Origin: Candidatus Saccharibacteria bacterium UBA6224 | GTDB taxonomy: Bacteria; Patescibacteriota; Saccharimonadia; Saccharimonadales; UBA4665 | Assembly: GCA_002441585.1 (NCBI GenBank) | Contig: DJWS01000008.1 | Span: forward strand, 118,306-182,305 | Direction of reading: 5' to 3' | Length of the DNA: 64,000 nucleotides | Part shown: piece by piece, positions 7,810 through 16,795 of the stretch | Layout: each line of letters begins with the position of its first letter | How positions within the stretch are numbered: the first letter of the stretch is position 1 | The notes under the pieces: generated by a model | What the model was told of the DNA's origin: nothing | What the model saw: the letters and a program-made list of their open reading frames with translations, nothing else | The model's database searches: none | Made by a program: the position numbers and the translations under genes

Positions 7810-8676
7810 ATGAACTACATCCTGGCGGCTATATTTTCTAATCTGTCATTTGCTATCGGCGACAACGTGACGGGCTTATTGGCTCGCAAGAATAAACCAT
7901 TGCAACTTGGCTTTTGGTCGGCCAGTGTTGCATTCGCCGTCTTTCTCGTCCCGTCACTTACGATTTTTTCGCATGAGCTAAACAACATGACACCAGCCAA
8001 TGTGGCAGTAATGCTTGCCATCAATGTGCTGGTCGAGTTGGGCATGTTGTTTATGATGATTGGCATGGTGAAATCTTCGGTTACGCTGACGGGTGTGGTG
8101 GCGGGATCGTTCCCGGCGCTTACGACCGTGTTGTCTCTGGTGTTTTTTGGCGAGACGGTTGGGCTGCTGCAGGGGCTAGCTATCGCGGCAGTGCTGGTCG
8201 GAGTCGTGCTGTCTTCGATGCATGGATTGGCACGACGACTGATCAAGGATTTGCACTCCAGCGGTGCCATATTCGCTTTTGGGGCATTCGCTTGCTGGGG
8301 CGTCTACTTTGCACTCGTACGTATTCCCATAGAGCAGATTGGCTGGTTTTGGCCACAGTATAGCGCCACGATGGTAGGAATCCTGACATTCATCCTTATA
8401 GCAAAGTTCACGAAAGACCGAAGTATCTTTAAGCGCCCAACGATGCCTGGGCTGCTGATATTGACGGCACTGCTGGGAATAGGCGGCGGTATTCTCTTCA
8501 ACTATGCGATTTCGAGAGGACCAACCGCCATCGTGGCGCCGATAGCCGGCAGCTCACCGGCAGTGTTCGTCGTATTGGCATATTTCATCTTTCGCGAAAA
8601 GCTCAATAAGAAACAATGGGTTGGTATTGTGTTGGCGGTGAGCGGCATAGTTTCGTTGTCGATCCTCAGCGCCTAA
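7810..8676 (+). CDS. EamA/DMT family transporter
   Basis: 288 aa, almost entirely hydrophobic with about ten membrane helices in two similar halves. The second half ends in APIAGSSPAVFVVLAYFIFREKLNKKQWVGIVLAVSGI, the characteristic EamA repeat end in which an R-E-K-L-N turn precedes the last helix; the first half ends in FFGETVGLLQGLAIAAVLVG. Members move small metabolites or amino acids, and the substrate is not predictable. No clear ribosome binding site precedes the ATG. Confidence 0.88.
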   Translation: MNYILAAIFSNLSFAIGDNVTGLLARKNKPLQLGFWSASVAFAVFLVPSLTIFSHELNNMTPANVAVMLAINVLVELGMLFMMIGMVKSSVTLTGVVAGSFPALTTVLSLVFFGETVGLLQGLAIAAVLVGVVLSSMHGLARRLIKDLHSSGAIFAFGAFACWGVYFALVRIPIEQIGWFWPQYSATMVGILTFILIAKFTKDRSIFKRPTMPGLLILTALLGIGGGILFNYAISRGPTAIVAPIAGSSPAVFVVLAYFIFREKLNKKQWVGIVLAVSGIVSLSILSA

Positions 8677-8728
8677 TGGGCCTGGGCTAGATGGAGAATC
8701 TTCGATATACTGTCAGAGTCCATGATAT

Positions 8729-8802
8729 GGCGCCTTGGCGGAGTAGTTACGCAGCGGTCTGCAAAACCGCGTACACGGGTGCAAATCCCGTAGGTGCCTC
8801 CA
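8729..8802 (+). tRNA. tRNA-Cys (GCA)
   Basis: Acceptor GGCGCCT/AGGTGCC, D stem GCG/CGC, anticodon stem GCGGT/ACCGC with loop CTGCAAA (GCA), T stem ACGGG/CCCGT, and CCA encoded. The T loop TGCAAAT has G at position 55 and the D loop GAGTAGTTA seems to have A at position 18, so the usual G18-U55 contact is changed. TATACT about 10 bases upstream is a likely -10 box. Confidence 0.93.
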
Positions 8803-8965
8803 CGTCGGAATCCGTTACAACCCCGCCAGCTTGCCGGCAATCAAGTGGCCGACAAACTGGCGGGGCCTAGCACGATTCCTCCTTACGGATTTCAAAGCTT
8901 AGCTTTAAAATCCGGATCTTCAGACGTCAAGTACCCGTCCGGAGAGCCGAAACACTTCGTGATAT
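8803..8965. other. tRNA spacer with two long inverted repeats
   Basis: CCCCGCCAG at 8821-8829 pairs with CTGGCGGGG at 8857-8865. A second hairpin of 13 bp with one mismatch (8886-8898 with 8902-8914, CGGATTT...AAATCCG) follows with a 3-nt loop. Neither is followed by a T-run. No coding frame is convincing here. Confidence 0.5.
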
Positions 8966-9053
8966 GGGCGAGTGGCGGAATTGGTATACGCGGCGGACTT
9001 AAAATCCGCTGACTGAATAAGTCTTGTGGGTTCAAGTCCCACCTCGCCCACCA
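8966..9053 (+). tRNA. tRNA-Leu (TAA)
   Basis: 88 nt with a long variable arm as expected for Leu. Acceptor GGGCGAG/CTCGCCC, anticodon stem GCGGA/TCCGC with loop CTTAAAA (TAA), T stem GTGGG/CCCAC with loop TTCAAGT, and CCA encoded. A terminator hairpin follows. The 3' end plus the terminator are repeated at 9196-9254. Confidence 0.96.
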
Positions 9054-9092
9054 ACCAATAACCTCCTTCGGGAGGTTTTTGGTTGGTCAAGG
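9033..9092 (+). repeat. direct repeat copy 1: tRNA-Leu 3' end plus terminator
   Basis: 60 bp covering the T loop, 3' acceptor strand, CCA and the terminator (ACCTCC-TTCG-GGAGGT, T-run). It matches 9196-9254 with only one missing T in the T-run. Confidence 0.95.
9054..9087 (+). terminator. intrinsic terminator after tRNA-Leu
   Basis: AACCTCC / GGAGGTT around TTCG followed by TTT, inside a longer AACCAATA / TTGGTT pairing. Confidence 0.85.
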
Positions 9093-9195
9093 CTGGGACT
9101 TGAACGCCAATGCCGGTGGCATTGGCCGGGCCCTTGCTCGGCGACCATGGGAGCCGAGTTGTCGTTCGAGAACATTTTGTTCTTCGCGACAAGGC
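9093..9195 (+). repeat. tRNA-linked hairpin element B
   Basis: 103 bp between the two copies of the tRNA-Leu 3' end. It opens with an inverted copy of the tRNA-Leu T-loop region (TGGGACTTGAACGC). Three hairpins follow: CAATGCC-GGT-GGCATTG (9108-9124), CTCGGC-(10 nt)-GCCGAG (9137-9158, loop containing CCATGG), and TTGTCG-(23 nt)-CGACAA (9159-9193). The same three-stem layout, with an identical 10-nt loop in the second hairpin and changed but still paired stems, occurs at 35477-35590. No gene lies inside. Confidence 0.8.
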
Positions 9196-9254
9196 AAGTC
9201 CCACCTCGCCCACCAACCAATAACCTCCTTCGGGAGGTTTTTGGTTGGTCAAGG
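9196..9254 (+). repeat. direct repeat copy 2: displaced tRNA-Leu 3' end plus terminator
   Basis: Second copy of the T loop to terminator segment of tRNA-Leu, without any 5' tRNA half. Same sequence as 9033-9092 except one T fewer in the terminator run. Confidence 0.93.
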
Positions 9255-9329
9255 TGGGGATTTTATACCGCTTGTGTATAATTACCCTTATAAGGTCGCT
9301 AACCGAGAATAGTAAGTGGAGGAATGACC

Positions 9330-10829
9330 ATGGACCCATCTAGCAAACCAAATCCGGAAGACCAAAAGCCATCTGAGACAAACCTCGATAATGAGACCGA
9401 GCGCCCGGTCGTGATTGATGAATCCGGTAAGACCAGTGAGCTGGCGAATCCCTTGGACCAAGCAGCCGCCTCGTCGACAGTTAGTTCATCCGCGCTCGCT
9501 GCTGATACGACGAACGCTCCGTCGCCCTTGGGTGGTCAACCGGTCGTAGGCCTCGAAAAGAAGCGCAGAAGACTGTTTGCCAAACCCGTTTTGCTAGGGG
9601 TCGGCCTGACGCTGCTGGCGGTGGCTGGTGCGGCCGGCTATTTCGGCTACGTCGTACCCAATAAACCGGAAAATGTCTGGAATGCAGCGCTAGTAAATAC
9701 CGGTAAGGTCTACGATACGCTGACCGAGTTTGCCACTGCGCAAGAGGGGGGCAAGACCGGCTCAATCGTAGATGGTTCGTACAAGTTCACGGGCGGCCTG
9801 GTGTCCGACGGAACATTCAGCGGCAAGAATGCAGCGAACAACTCTGAATTCAAGGCGAATATTTCGGCCAGTGGACTCAAGCTGGACATAGAAATGCGCA
9901 CCATCGAGTCATCCACGGGTTCGCCCGACTTGTATGTGAAGGCAAATGGCCTGAAAGGCCTTGGCATGTTGCTGGGCGGTGGCGACCCCTACTTTGCTGA
10001 AGCGTTCAACAAGATCGATAATCAATGGTATTTCGTCGATCACACGCTGTTCGAACAAATGAGTAAATCGGACAGTACCACATCTATTTCCCAGAAAGAC
10101 ACCAAAGCCTTTATGGCAGCCGTTGGGCAACCAAGCAAGGAATATTTGTTTACGGATAACGCCGATAAGGTCGTCTTCGTGCCAAAACAAACATTGCCAG
10201 CGGAAACACGAGATGGCCGGAACGTGTATCACTACAAGGTCGGCATCAACAAGGATCGTTTTAAGAAGTATCTGAACACCCTATGCGGCAATCTCAAGCA
10301 AGATAAGATAGGCAAACTCGTATTCCAGGCGGGTAAAGCATCGGGCGAAAGTTGTGACAACTTCGCAAAACGTGCCGATAACATCAGTAAGGATGATACG
10401 GCTGACGTTTGGGTGGACCGACGGACTAAGCTTGTACATGCCGTGCGTTTTACTGACAAGGCAGAGTCGAACAATTACCTGGAGCTCAACCAGGACTATC
10501 AGGGCGGCAGCCAGTACCCGTTCGGCATCATCATTGGTGATGCTTCGGGCGGGGCACCAATGAAAATCGCATTGAAGGGAAACGTCGATAGCGACACTCG
10601 CGTGCTAGTACTTAAGGGTGATGTATCCAGCGAAGGTAACAAGGGCACGACCGGTACATTCAACCTAACGGTTAAACCAAATTCGGACACGAAATTGAAA
10701 GTTACCAAGCCAGCAGGCGCTAAATCGTTTGCCGAACTACTGAACGACCTGGGTTTGAGTACGCTGCTTGGGCAGTCAGGCCCTGGCGATATCATGGAGC
10801 TGAACGACGTCCATACGTCGACGCTGTAA
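9330..10829 (+). CDS. membrane-anchored extracellular protein, unknown function
   Basis: 499 aa. The ATG at 9330 lies seven bases after GGAGG, better spaced than an ATG at 9324. Residues 1-78 are a Pro/Ser/Thr/Asp-rich cytosolic tail, residues about 80-104 a membrane helix (VLLGVGLTLLAVAGAAGYFGYVV), and the remaining 390 residues are outside the cell. The external part is beta-rich with two Cys (LCGN, ESCDN) and a WVDRRTKLVHAVRF stretch. No enzyme motif. The layout resembles anchored lipoprotein-carrier-like beta proteins, but I cannot assign a family. It is followed by another one-pass protein gene. Confidence 0.7.
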   Translation: MDPSSKPNPEDQKPSETNLDNETERPVVIDESGKTSELANPLDQAAASSTVSSSALAADTTNAPSPLGGQPVVGLEKKRRRLFAKPVLLGVGLTLLAVAGAAGYFGYVVPNKPENVWNAALVNTGKVYDTLTEFATAQEGGKTGSIVDGSYKFTGGLVSDGTFSGKNAANNSEFKANISASGLKLDIEMRTIESSTGSPDLYVKANGLKGLGMLLGGGDPYFAEAFNKIDNQWYFVDHTLFEQMSKSDSTTSISQKDTKAFMAAVGQPSKEYLFTDNADKVVFVPKQTLPAETRDGRNVYHYKVGINKDRFKKYLNTLCGNLKQDKIGKLVFQAGKASGESCDNFAKRADNISKDDTADVWVDRRTKLVHAVRFTDKAESNNYLELNQDYQGGSQYPFGIIIGDASGGAPMKIALKGNVDSDTRVLVLKGDVSSEGNKGTTGTFNLTVKPNSDTKLKVTKPAGAKSFAELLNDLGLSTLLGQSGPGDIMELNDVHTSTL

Positions 10830-10872
10830 TGTCCGCGGATATATACCGATGTACTACTGCTACAATTAAGAT

Positions 10873-11757
10873 ATGCGCTTGATAGAGATAATTCGGAATT
10901 ACCCGGTCCGCGCCCTCGTTATTGGTGGCGCACTATTGTACGTCATTTCGGGTTTGATGTGGTGGAATGGCGTATACCTTAACCCCCAAAGGGTGTTCGA
11001 TGATATGCTGGCAAATAATCTTTCGACTAGGAGCGTGACCAAAAACATCACCCTAGAAGCTAGTGGCGAACAGCTGACGCAGACCGTACGACTGCAGTTG
11101 GGTGAAGCCAATGCAGCCTTCTGGTTGGTGACCGCCAAATATGATGGCAACAGCGTGACGACCGAAAGTGTCGGCACGCCCCAGGCCGATTATGTGCGTT
11201 ACACCAAGATTGAAAGCAATAACCAAGAGGCCATAAAGCAGTACAAGTCTGCCCTAAATCAATGGGCCAAGAGTATTGCTCCGACGGAGACGGCGGGCGG
11301 ACTCTTTCAGCAGGCACTACTCGATATCAACTATGCGCCGGTCCCACCAGTCGGCTATGTGATGCCAGACTCGCGTAACCAGATGCTGAAATTCATAAGA
11401 GAGCACAACATATTTAGGCCGGACTACGAAACTGTCAGAACGGTGGCGGTGGGCAATCGGCAAGCGTTTGAGTACACGGTTATGGTGGAACAGGCGCCAT
11501 ATGTGCGACTGATGCAGTCCTTTGAAAAAAATTTTGGCTACAACACATTGAGTGACGTCAGCGCGACCCAATACCAGGGCCAGCCAGCTGACAAAATCGT
11601 CATGGCCGTCGATAAGCTATCCCATCAACTCGTGCGTGTATCCTATGAGCGTACGGGGTACACCGAAACGTTCAGCGGTTATGGCATAGCTCAACCCATC
11701 CAGATTCCTTCGCGCACTATACCGCTAGATACGCTGAGGCAGCGTCTGGGCGGCTAA
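10873..11757 (+). CDS. one-pass membrane protein with extracellular domain, unknown
   Basis: 294 aa. A short cytosolic start (MRLIEIIRNYPVR) precedes one membrane helix (about 14-34, including YVISGLMWWNGVYL) and a 255-residue external domain with no Cys and a repeated pattern of short strands. The external domain has the same general style as that of the upstream protein (long beta region ending near a YxGQPADKI...YERTGY segment) and the two may be distant relatives. The ATG lies six bases after TACAAT, so transcription is probably leaderless. It precedes murF, suggesting a cell-envelope role. Confidence 0.65.
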   Translation: MRLIEIIRNYPVRALVIGGALLYVISGLMWWNGVYLNPQRVFDDMLANNLSTRSVTKNITLEASGEQLTQTVRLQLGEANAAFWLVTAKYDGNSVTTESVGTPQADYVRYTKIESNNQEAIKQYKSALNQWAKSIAPTETAGGLFQQALLDINYAPVPPVGYVMPDSRNQMLKFIREHNIFRPDYETVRTVAVGNRQAFEYTVMVEQAPYVRLMQSFEKNFGYNTLSDVSATQYQGQPADKIVMAVDKLSHQLVRVSYERTGYTETFSGYGIAQPIQIPSRTIPLDTLRQRLGG

Positions 11758-11778
11758 ACTGAGGTATACTAAGCCAAT

Positions 11779-13404
11779 ATGCTGCATTCTTTGCTTACTA
11801 ACCTCAGAATGACCTATGGTTGGCAGTCGGCGACCGTCGTCGCGAACATGCTTGACCAGGCACGGTACAACCCTCTGCGCTATCTCGTCCGTTTTTGGTC
11901 CACCCAAACCTACACCAGTGTGAAACTGCGTCCGCTAGACTTGGGCGGACGATTGCTAGCGGACGTTGTGAGGCTTTTCATGATAGCCCAGCTGGCTGCC
12001 GGCCTGTGGCTGACTTGGTACGGCTTGCAGCATCAGCGATTCGAATTGGAGTTCTTCGGCCTGGCAATCATAGTCAGCTATCCGCTCATTTGGGCTCATT
12101 TGGCCCCGCTCATCACTATTTTCGGGCTACCATTCAAGCTCAAGTCTGTCGGTAAGCGGATATTGTGCCGAATGCTCGAGCGGCAAGTGAAGCGATTGCG
12201 CGCCAGGCATGATTTTGCAGTCGTTGCCGTAGCTGGCAGTGTCGGCAAGACATCGACTAAGCTGGCCATCGCCGATGCGCTGAGTACGGCTCGGCGGGTC
12301 CGCTACCAAAGCGGCAATTATAACGATAGGCTGACTGTTCCACTGGTCTTTTTTGGCCAAAGCTCTCCTGGACTGTTCAATATCCTAGCGTGGCTGAAAA
12401 TACTATGGCAAAACCGTCGGATGATCCGGCAAGATTTTCCCTACGACGTGGTAGTGGTCGAGCTAGGTGTCGACGGCATTGGTCAGTTACAGCACTTCGA
12501 ATACTTGCAGGCGGAGCTTGGTGTGCTGACAGCAATCGCGCCCGAGCACATGGAGCAGTTTGGTAGCATCGAGGCGGTCGCTGCAGAAGAACTAGTGTTG
12601 TTCGACCTGTGCAAACGTGTGCTAGTGAATATAGACGACGTCGATGCGAAATATCTGACAGGTCGGGAGTATGTATCGTACGGCGGAGCGGGGGCAACCT
12701 ACGTCATAAAATCGGTTCGACCAAACAAAAAGTTGGGCTCACAGCGAGTGACCTTCGACCTGGCTGGCCGTAAAGTGTCTTCGCCCATTCAATTCGTTGG
12801 TCAGCACGGGGCCAAAGTGGCCTTGGCTGCTGCAGCGACAGCTTGCGAGATGGCTTTGTCACAAGAGGACGTCACGAGCGCTCTAAAGAATCTAAAGCCA
12901 TTCGCTGGACGCATGCAAATATTGTCCGGGCAGAATGGCTCGACTTTAATTGACGATACTTACAATGCCAGTCCGTCCGCAGTGGCGGCCGCGCTTGACG
13001 TCCTGCGTGACGCCAAGGCGACGCAACGCATCGCCATACTCGGCAGCATGAACGAGATGGGTGATGTTAGCCAGTCAGTACACGAAGATGTCGGCAGACT
13101 GTGCGATCCGAAGTGGCTGGATTTGCTGGTAACGGTCGGTCGGGATGCGCATGACTACTTGGCACCAACTGCCCAAGCGGCTGGTTGCCGAGTGGAGTCA
13201 TTCCTAAATCCACGTGAGGCTGGCGAATTAGTGAAAGATAAATTGACCAGCGGTAGTGTCGTGCTGGTCAAGGGCTCGCAATTCGGCGTCTACACCGAAG
13301 AAGCCCTAAAGGTTCTGCTAAAAAACCCCAAAGATGCAGAGAAACTGGTTCGTCAGTCGAGTCAGTGGATGAAGATCAAGCGTCGTCAGTTCCGCGGTCT
13401 TTAG
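11779..13404 (+). CDS. murF: MurF-like UDP-MurNAc-tripeptide--D-Ala-D-Ala ligase
   Basis: 541 aa. The Mur ligase P-loop is AGSVGKTSTK at about residue 152, the central domain has ELGVDGIGQ and APEHMEQFGS, and the C-terminal domain has FAGRMQIL...GSTLIDDTYNASPSAV, the typical MurF signature in which the Lys/Asp/Asn region binds the substrate. Unlike standard MurF (about 450 aa), the first 130 residues include two membrane helices, so this ligase is anchored to the membrane. MurF adds D-Ala-D-Ala to the peptidoglycan stem. The convergent ddl gene, which makes D-Ala-D-Ala, overlaps its 3' end. A TATACT box lies eight bases before the ATG. Confidence 0.88.
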   Translation: MLHSLLTNLRMTYGWQSATVVANMLDQARYNPLRYLVRFWSTQTYTSVKLRPLDLGGRLLADVVRLFMIAQLAAGLWLTWYGLQHQRFELEFFGLAIIVSYPLIWAHLAPLITIFGLPFKLKSVGKRILCRMLERQVKRLRARHDFAVVAVAGSVGKTSTKLAIADALSTARRVRYQSGNYNDRLTVPLVFFGQSSPGLFNILAWLKILWQNRRMIRQDFPYDVVVVELGVDGIGQLQHFEYLQAELGVLTAIAPEHMEQFGSIEAVAAEELVLFDLCKRVLVNIDDVDAKYLTGREYVSYGGAGATYVIKSVRPNKKLGSQRVTFDLAGRKVSSPIQFVGQHGAKVALAAAATACEMALSQEDVTSALKNLKPFAGRMQILSGQNGSTLIDDTYNASPSAVAAALDVLRDAKATQRIAILGSMNEMGDVSQSVHEDVGRLCDPKWLDLLVTVGRDAHDYLAPTAQAAGCRVESFLNPREAGELVKDKLTSGSVVLVKGSQFGVYTEEALKVLLKNPKDAEKLVRQSSQWMKIKRRQFRGL

Positions 13405-14290
13405 CTAAGCGGACAAGATGATCGCAGAGCTTGGTCATGTCATAGCCGGCAACTTTGGCGGCCTTGGGCAATAGGCTTTGATCAGTCATGCCTGGCAAGG
13501 TATTAGTTTCTAGCACAAACAATTCTCCGGCATCCGTGATGATCATATCCGTGCGGCTGAGGTCTCGGCACCCGCATAATTTATGGATATTTTCGGCCAG
13601 ACGTTGAGCACGGGCTTGTGTATCTTCGCTGACATGTTCCGGCGGGCATAGTTCCTGTGTAGCGCCATTGTATTTGTTCTGATAGTCGAATTCTCCATCC
13701 GCCGGCGGAATTATCTCGATGATCGGCAATGCCTGGTCGTCCAACACGCCAACCGTGATTTCGCTTCCCGAAATGAGTTCCTCGATCAGCATATCGCCAT
13801 ATTTTTCTAGTGCCTTTTGCATGTCATCCCACGGGGCATCATGAACATCGCGGACTATGAAAGTATCCACGCTTGAACCTCCATCATAGGGCTTGAGAAC
13901 GAATGGCTTACGGACAAGTTCATGCTGGCGTAAACCGGTCGTATTTGTGATGTCACCTTTGGGCGTTAGGATGTCGCGTGCATCGAGCAGGCGTTTATAG
14001 GCTGATTTGTCGAACGTGAGTCTGCAGGACTCTATACCAGAGCCGACGTAAGGGATGCCTAGCGTTTCGAGCTGTTGCTGCAAGGTGCCATCCTCACCGC
14101 CCTTGCCGTGGATTATAGGGAAGGCGGCATCGTAGCCCATAACCGACTCTCGGGTAAGCTGGCCGGTACTAGGATCGTGCAGTGTCGTGTTATGACCCGC
14201 GCGTTCCAGCGCGGCCGAGACAGCCCGGCCGGACCTGAGAGATACTTCTCGCTCATCTGATGTGCCGCCGGCTATGACCGATATCTTCAT
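13376..14290 (-). CDS. ddl: D-alanine--D-alanine ligase
   Basis: 304 aa. The start at 14290 (MKISVIAGGTSDEREVSL) matches the Ddl N-terminus with the conserved G-G-x-S/T-x-E-R-x-V-S; a longer upstream frame has no Ddl-like sequence. ATP-grasp features follow: KPYDGGSSVD (about 170), the EELISGSEITVGVLDD strand, and near the end TDMIITDAGELFVLETNTLPGMTDQSLLPKAA, holding the Mg-binding Glu and Asn. It joins two D-Ala for peptidoglycan. Its stop codon lies 29 bases inside the end of the convergent murF. TATACT six bases before the ATG suggests a leaderless mRNA. Confidence 0.93.
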   Translation of the reverse strand: MKISVIAGGTSDEREVSLRSGRAVSAALERAGHNTTLHDPSTGQLTRESVMGYDAAFPIIHGKGGEDGTLQQQLETLGIPYVGSGIESCRLTFDKSAYKRLLDARDILTPKGDITNTTGLRQHELVRKPFVLKPYDGGSSVDTFIVRDVHDAPWDDMQKALEKYGDMLIEELISGSEITVGVLDDQALPIIEIIPPADGEFDYQNKYNGATQELCPPEHVSEDTQARAQRLAENIHKLCGCRDLSRTDMIITDAGELFVLETNTLPGMTDQSLLPKAAKVAGYDMTKLCDHLVRLAKDRGTDDA

Positions 14291-14353
14291 AGCGCTAGTA
14301 TACACGCGTGCATACCGACGCCCGCCCTGGTCGCATCTGTTACAATAGGGCTG

Positions 14354-16795
14354 ATGAAACGTTATGATCCTAAAGAGATAGAACCCAAGTGGCAGCAGAC
14401 TTGGGATGAGACCGGCCTTTATACGGCCGATCTTAAGAGTGCCAAACCAAAATACATTGCCATGAGCATGTTCAACTACCCCAGTGGTGCTGGTATCCAT
14501 ATCGGTCACGCCATGAACTACACTATCAGTGACGTGAAGGCGCGGTTCAAGCGCCAGCAAGGCTACGAGAGCTACCACCCGGTCGGTTGGGATGCCTTTG
14601 GTTTACCGGCCGAAAACTACGCCATCAAATCGGGCGTCAGTCCGCAACAAAGCATGGCGACCATCATTCCGGACTACCACAAACAGTACAAGGCGATGGG
14701 TTGGAGTAACGACTGGGAAAAAGAAATCGCGACGCACTTGCCAGAGTATTACAAATGGACGCAGTGGATATTCATCCAGATGCACAAACATGGCCTGGCC
14801 TACCAGGACAGTCGTATGCAATGGTGGTGCACCAAATGCCAGACGGTTCTGGCTAACGAGCAGGTGATTGATGGCAAATGCTGGCGCCACGATGGACCGG
14901 ATGACCCCCTGGTCGAAAAGAAAGAAGTCAAACAGTGGTTCTTCAAGATAACTGATTATGCCGATGAGCTGCTGGATGCCATCGACGCCCTGGACTGGAC
15001 CGAAACGGTCAAGTTGGCCCAAAAGAACTGGATTGGCAAAAGCAAGGGTGCGGAGGTCGAGTTTGCTATCGATGGCTCGAAGCAAAAAGCCACCGTCTTT
15101 ACCACTAGGCCTGACACGCTATTCGGTGCGACATTCTTGGTGCTGGCGCCAGAGCATGAGCTGGTGAAAGAAATAACGACGGCGAAGCAAAAGGCGGCCG
15201 TCGAGGCCTATGTCACGGAGTCCGAGAAAAAATCCGAACTGCAGCGACAGACCGAGAAAGAAAAGACAGGCGTATTTACTGGGTCGTATGCTATCAACCC
15301 GGTCAACGGCGAGAAAATCCCTGTCTGGGTGGCCGATTATGTATTGGTGGGCTACGGTACGGGTGCCATCATGGCCGTCCCGGCGCACGACGAACGTGAC
15401 AACGAGTTCGCCAAGAAGTTCGATTTGCCTATCGTGCGGGTCGTCCAAAACGATGTCCCGGACGATGTATGCTCGTCTGACGAAGGATCCATGATGAACT
15501 CCGGTGAGTTCGATGGACAACATTCATCCATGGCGCGTGAAAACATCGTGAAAATGCTGGTGGAGCAGAAAAGAGCCGCCGAGAAAACCAATTTCAAGAT
15601 GCGAGACTGGTCTGTCAGTCGCCAGCGCTATTGGGGTGCGCCGATTCCTATCGTCAACTGCGAGAAGCATGGCGCTGTCCTGGTGCCCGAGAAAGACCTG
15701 CCGGTGGTATTGCCGGAGCTGGACGATTTCAAGCCCAGTGGCGATGGACGCAGTGCTTTGGCACGTGCAACCGATTGGTTGAATGTTACTTGCCCAGAGT
15801 GTGGCGGTCCGGCAGAACGCGAAACCGACACCCTGGATACCTATATCTGCAGCAGTTGGTACATGTACCGCTATCTGGACCCACGCAATCAAGAAAAGAT
15901 CTTTGACAGCGAAGTCGTGAATAAATGGGAGCCAATAGACTTTTATAATGGCGCCGACCATGCCACGGCTCATTTGTTGTATGCCCGGTTCATTGGACAC
16001 TTCTTCAACAGACTTGGCTTGGTCAACGAGCCTGAACCGTTCAAGCAGTTCCTCTTCAACGGTAAGGTTACCGCAGCTGACGGTCAGATGTTCAGTAAAA
16101 GCAAGGGCAACGGCATCGACCCGCTCGAAATCATCAACCAAGGTTATGGTGCAGATGCGTTACGAATGTATCTGATGTTTTCGGCGCCACTCGAGGTCTG
16201 GTCCCGTTGGGACCCCCAGGGCGTTCCCGGAGCGCACCGCTTCTTGTCACGACTGTGGACCTTGGTGCAGGAATATCTGGCGGCCGACGAGCAACCCCTA
16301 ACAGACGAGCGACAAAAGCAACTACTGCGTGTCACGCACGGCATGATCCGCAAGATGACCGTCGACATCGAAGAGAATCGCTACAACACGGCCATTGCCG
16401 CTGCAATGGGCGCCCTGAATGATATGTACAAACTAAAGGCCGAGGCCCTGGGCCGGAATGATACTTGGCAACAAGCTTTGGAAAGCATCGTCGCCTGTAT
16501 CGCCCCATTTGCCCCCTACATCGCCGAAGAATTATGGTTCCAGCTGGGCCATCATTTGTCTGTACACAAGGATACTTGGCCGGCCTGGAGCGAGGAATTC
16601 CTCGCCAGCAATACGCTAAAAATTGCCGTCCAAGTAAACGGCAAGCTGCGGGCGACGATAGAGGTGCCGAGTGATGCTGACAAGGAGTCGATAGAGAAAG
16701 CTGCGCTAGCGGACGAACGCGTCAAAGCTCATGTGACCGGCGAGCCAAAAAAAATCATACACGTGCCAGGCAAGCTGATCAGTTTCGTTGCCTAG
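14354..16795 (+). CDS. leuS: leucyl-tRNA synthetase
   Basis: 813 aa, the usual bacterial length. The class I HIGH motif is at about 45 (AGIHIGHAMNY), preceded by FNYPSG. The CP1 editing domain contains TTRPDTLFGATFLVLAPEH and the D-E-R-D segment (AVPAHDERDNEFA) that positions misacylated tRNA. A tRNA synthetase W-D-A-F-G-L-P-A-E motif is at about 77. KMSKS appears as MFSKSKGNG at about 580. The anticodon-binding and C-terminal domains follow to the end (QVNGKLRATIEVP). The ATG is seven bases after TACAAT, so probably leaderless. Confidence 0.97.
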   Translation: MKRYDPKEIEPKWQQTWDETGLYTADLKSAKPKYIAMSMFNYPSGAGIHIGHAMNYTISDVKARFKRQQGYESYHPVGWDAFGLPAENYAIKSGVSPQQSMATIIPDYHKQYKAMGWSNDWEKEIATHLPEYYKWTQWIFIQMHKHGLAYQDSRMQWWCTKCQTVLANEQVIDGKCWRHDGPDDPLVEKKEVKQWFFKITDYADELLDAIDALDWTETVKLAQKNWIGKSKGAEVEFAIDGSKQKATVFTTRPDTLFGATFLVLAPEHELVKEITTAKQKAAVEAYVTESEKKSELQRQTEKEKTGVFTGSYAINPVNGEKIPVWVADYVLVGYGTGAIMAVPAHDERDNEFAKKFDLPIVRVVQNDVPDDVCSSDEGSMMNSGEFDGQHSSMARENIVKMLVEQKRAAEKTNFKMRDWSVSRQRYWGAPIPIVNCEKHGAVLVPEKDLPVVLPELDDFKPSGDGRSALARATDWLNVTCPECGGPAERETDTLDTYICSSWYMYRYLDPRNQEKIFDSEVVNKWEPIDFYNGADHATAHLLYARFIGHFFNRLGLVNEPEPFKQFLFNGKVTAADGQMFSKSKGNGIDPLEIINQGYGADALRMYLMFSAPLEVWSRWDPQGVPGAHRFLSRLWTLVQEYLAADEQPLTDERQKQLLRVTHGMIRKMTVDIEENRYNTAIAAAMGALNDMYKLKAEALGRNDTWQQALESIVACIAPFAPYIAEELWFQLGHHLSVHKDTWPAWSEEFLASNTLKIAVQVNGKLRATIEVPSDADKESIEKAALADERVKAHVTGEPKKIIHVPGKLISFVA

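Noticed and set aside
9093..9195. Element B as an integron attC site
   Set aside because: The size and hairpins are similar, but the conserved RYYYAAC and GTTRRRY core sites are not both present, and no integron integrase is seen.
8920..9339. Minus-strand frame of 139 aa with repeated segments over tRNA-Leu
   Set aside because: The repeats are the duplicated tRNA-Leu 3' end and terminator read in antisense, not a protein repeat.
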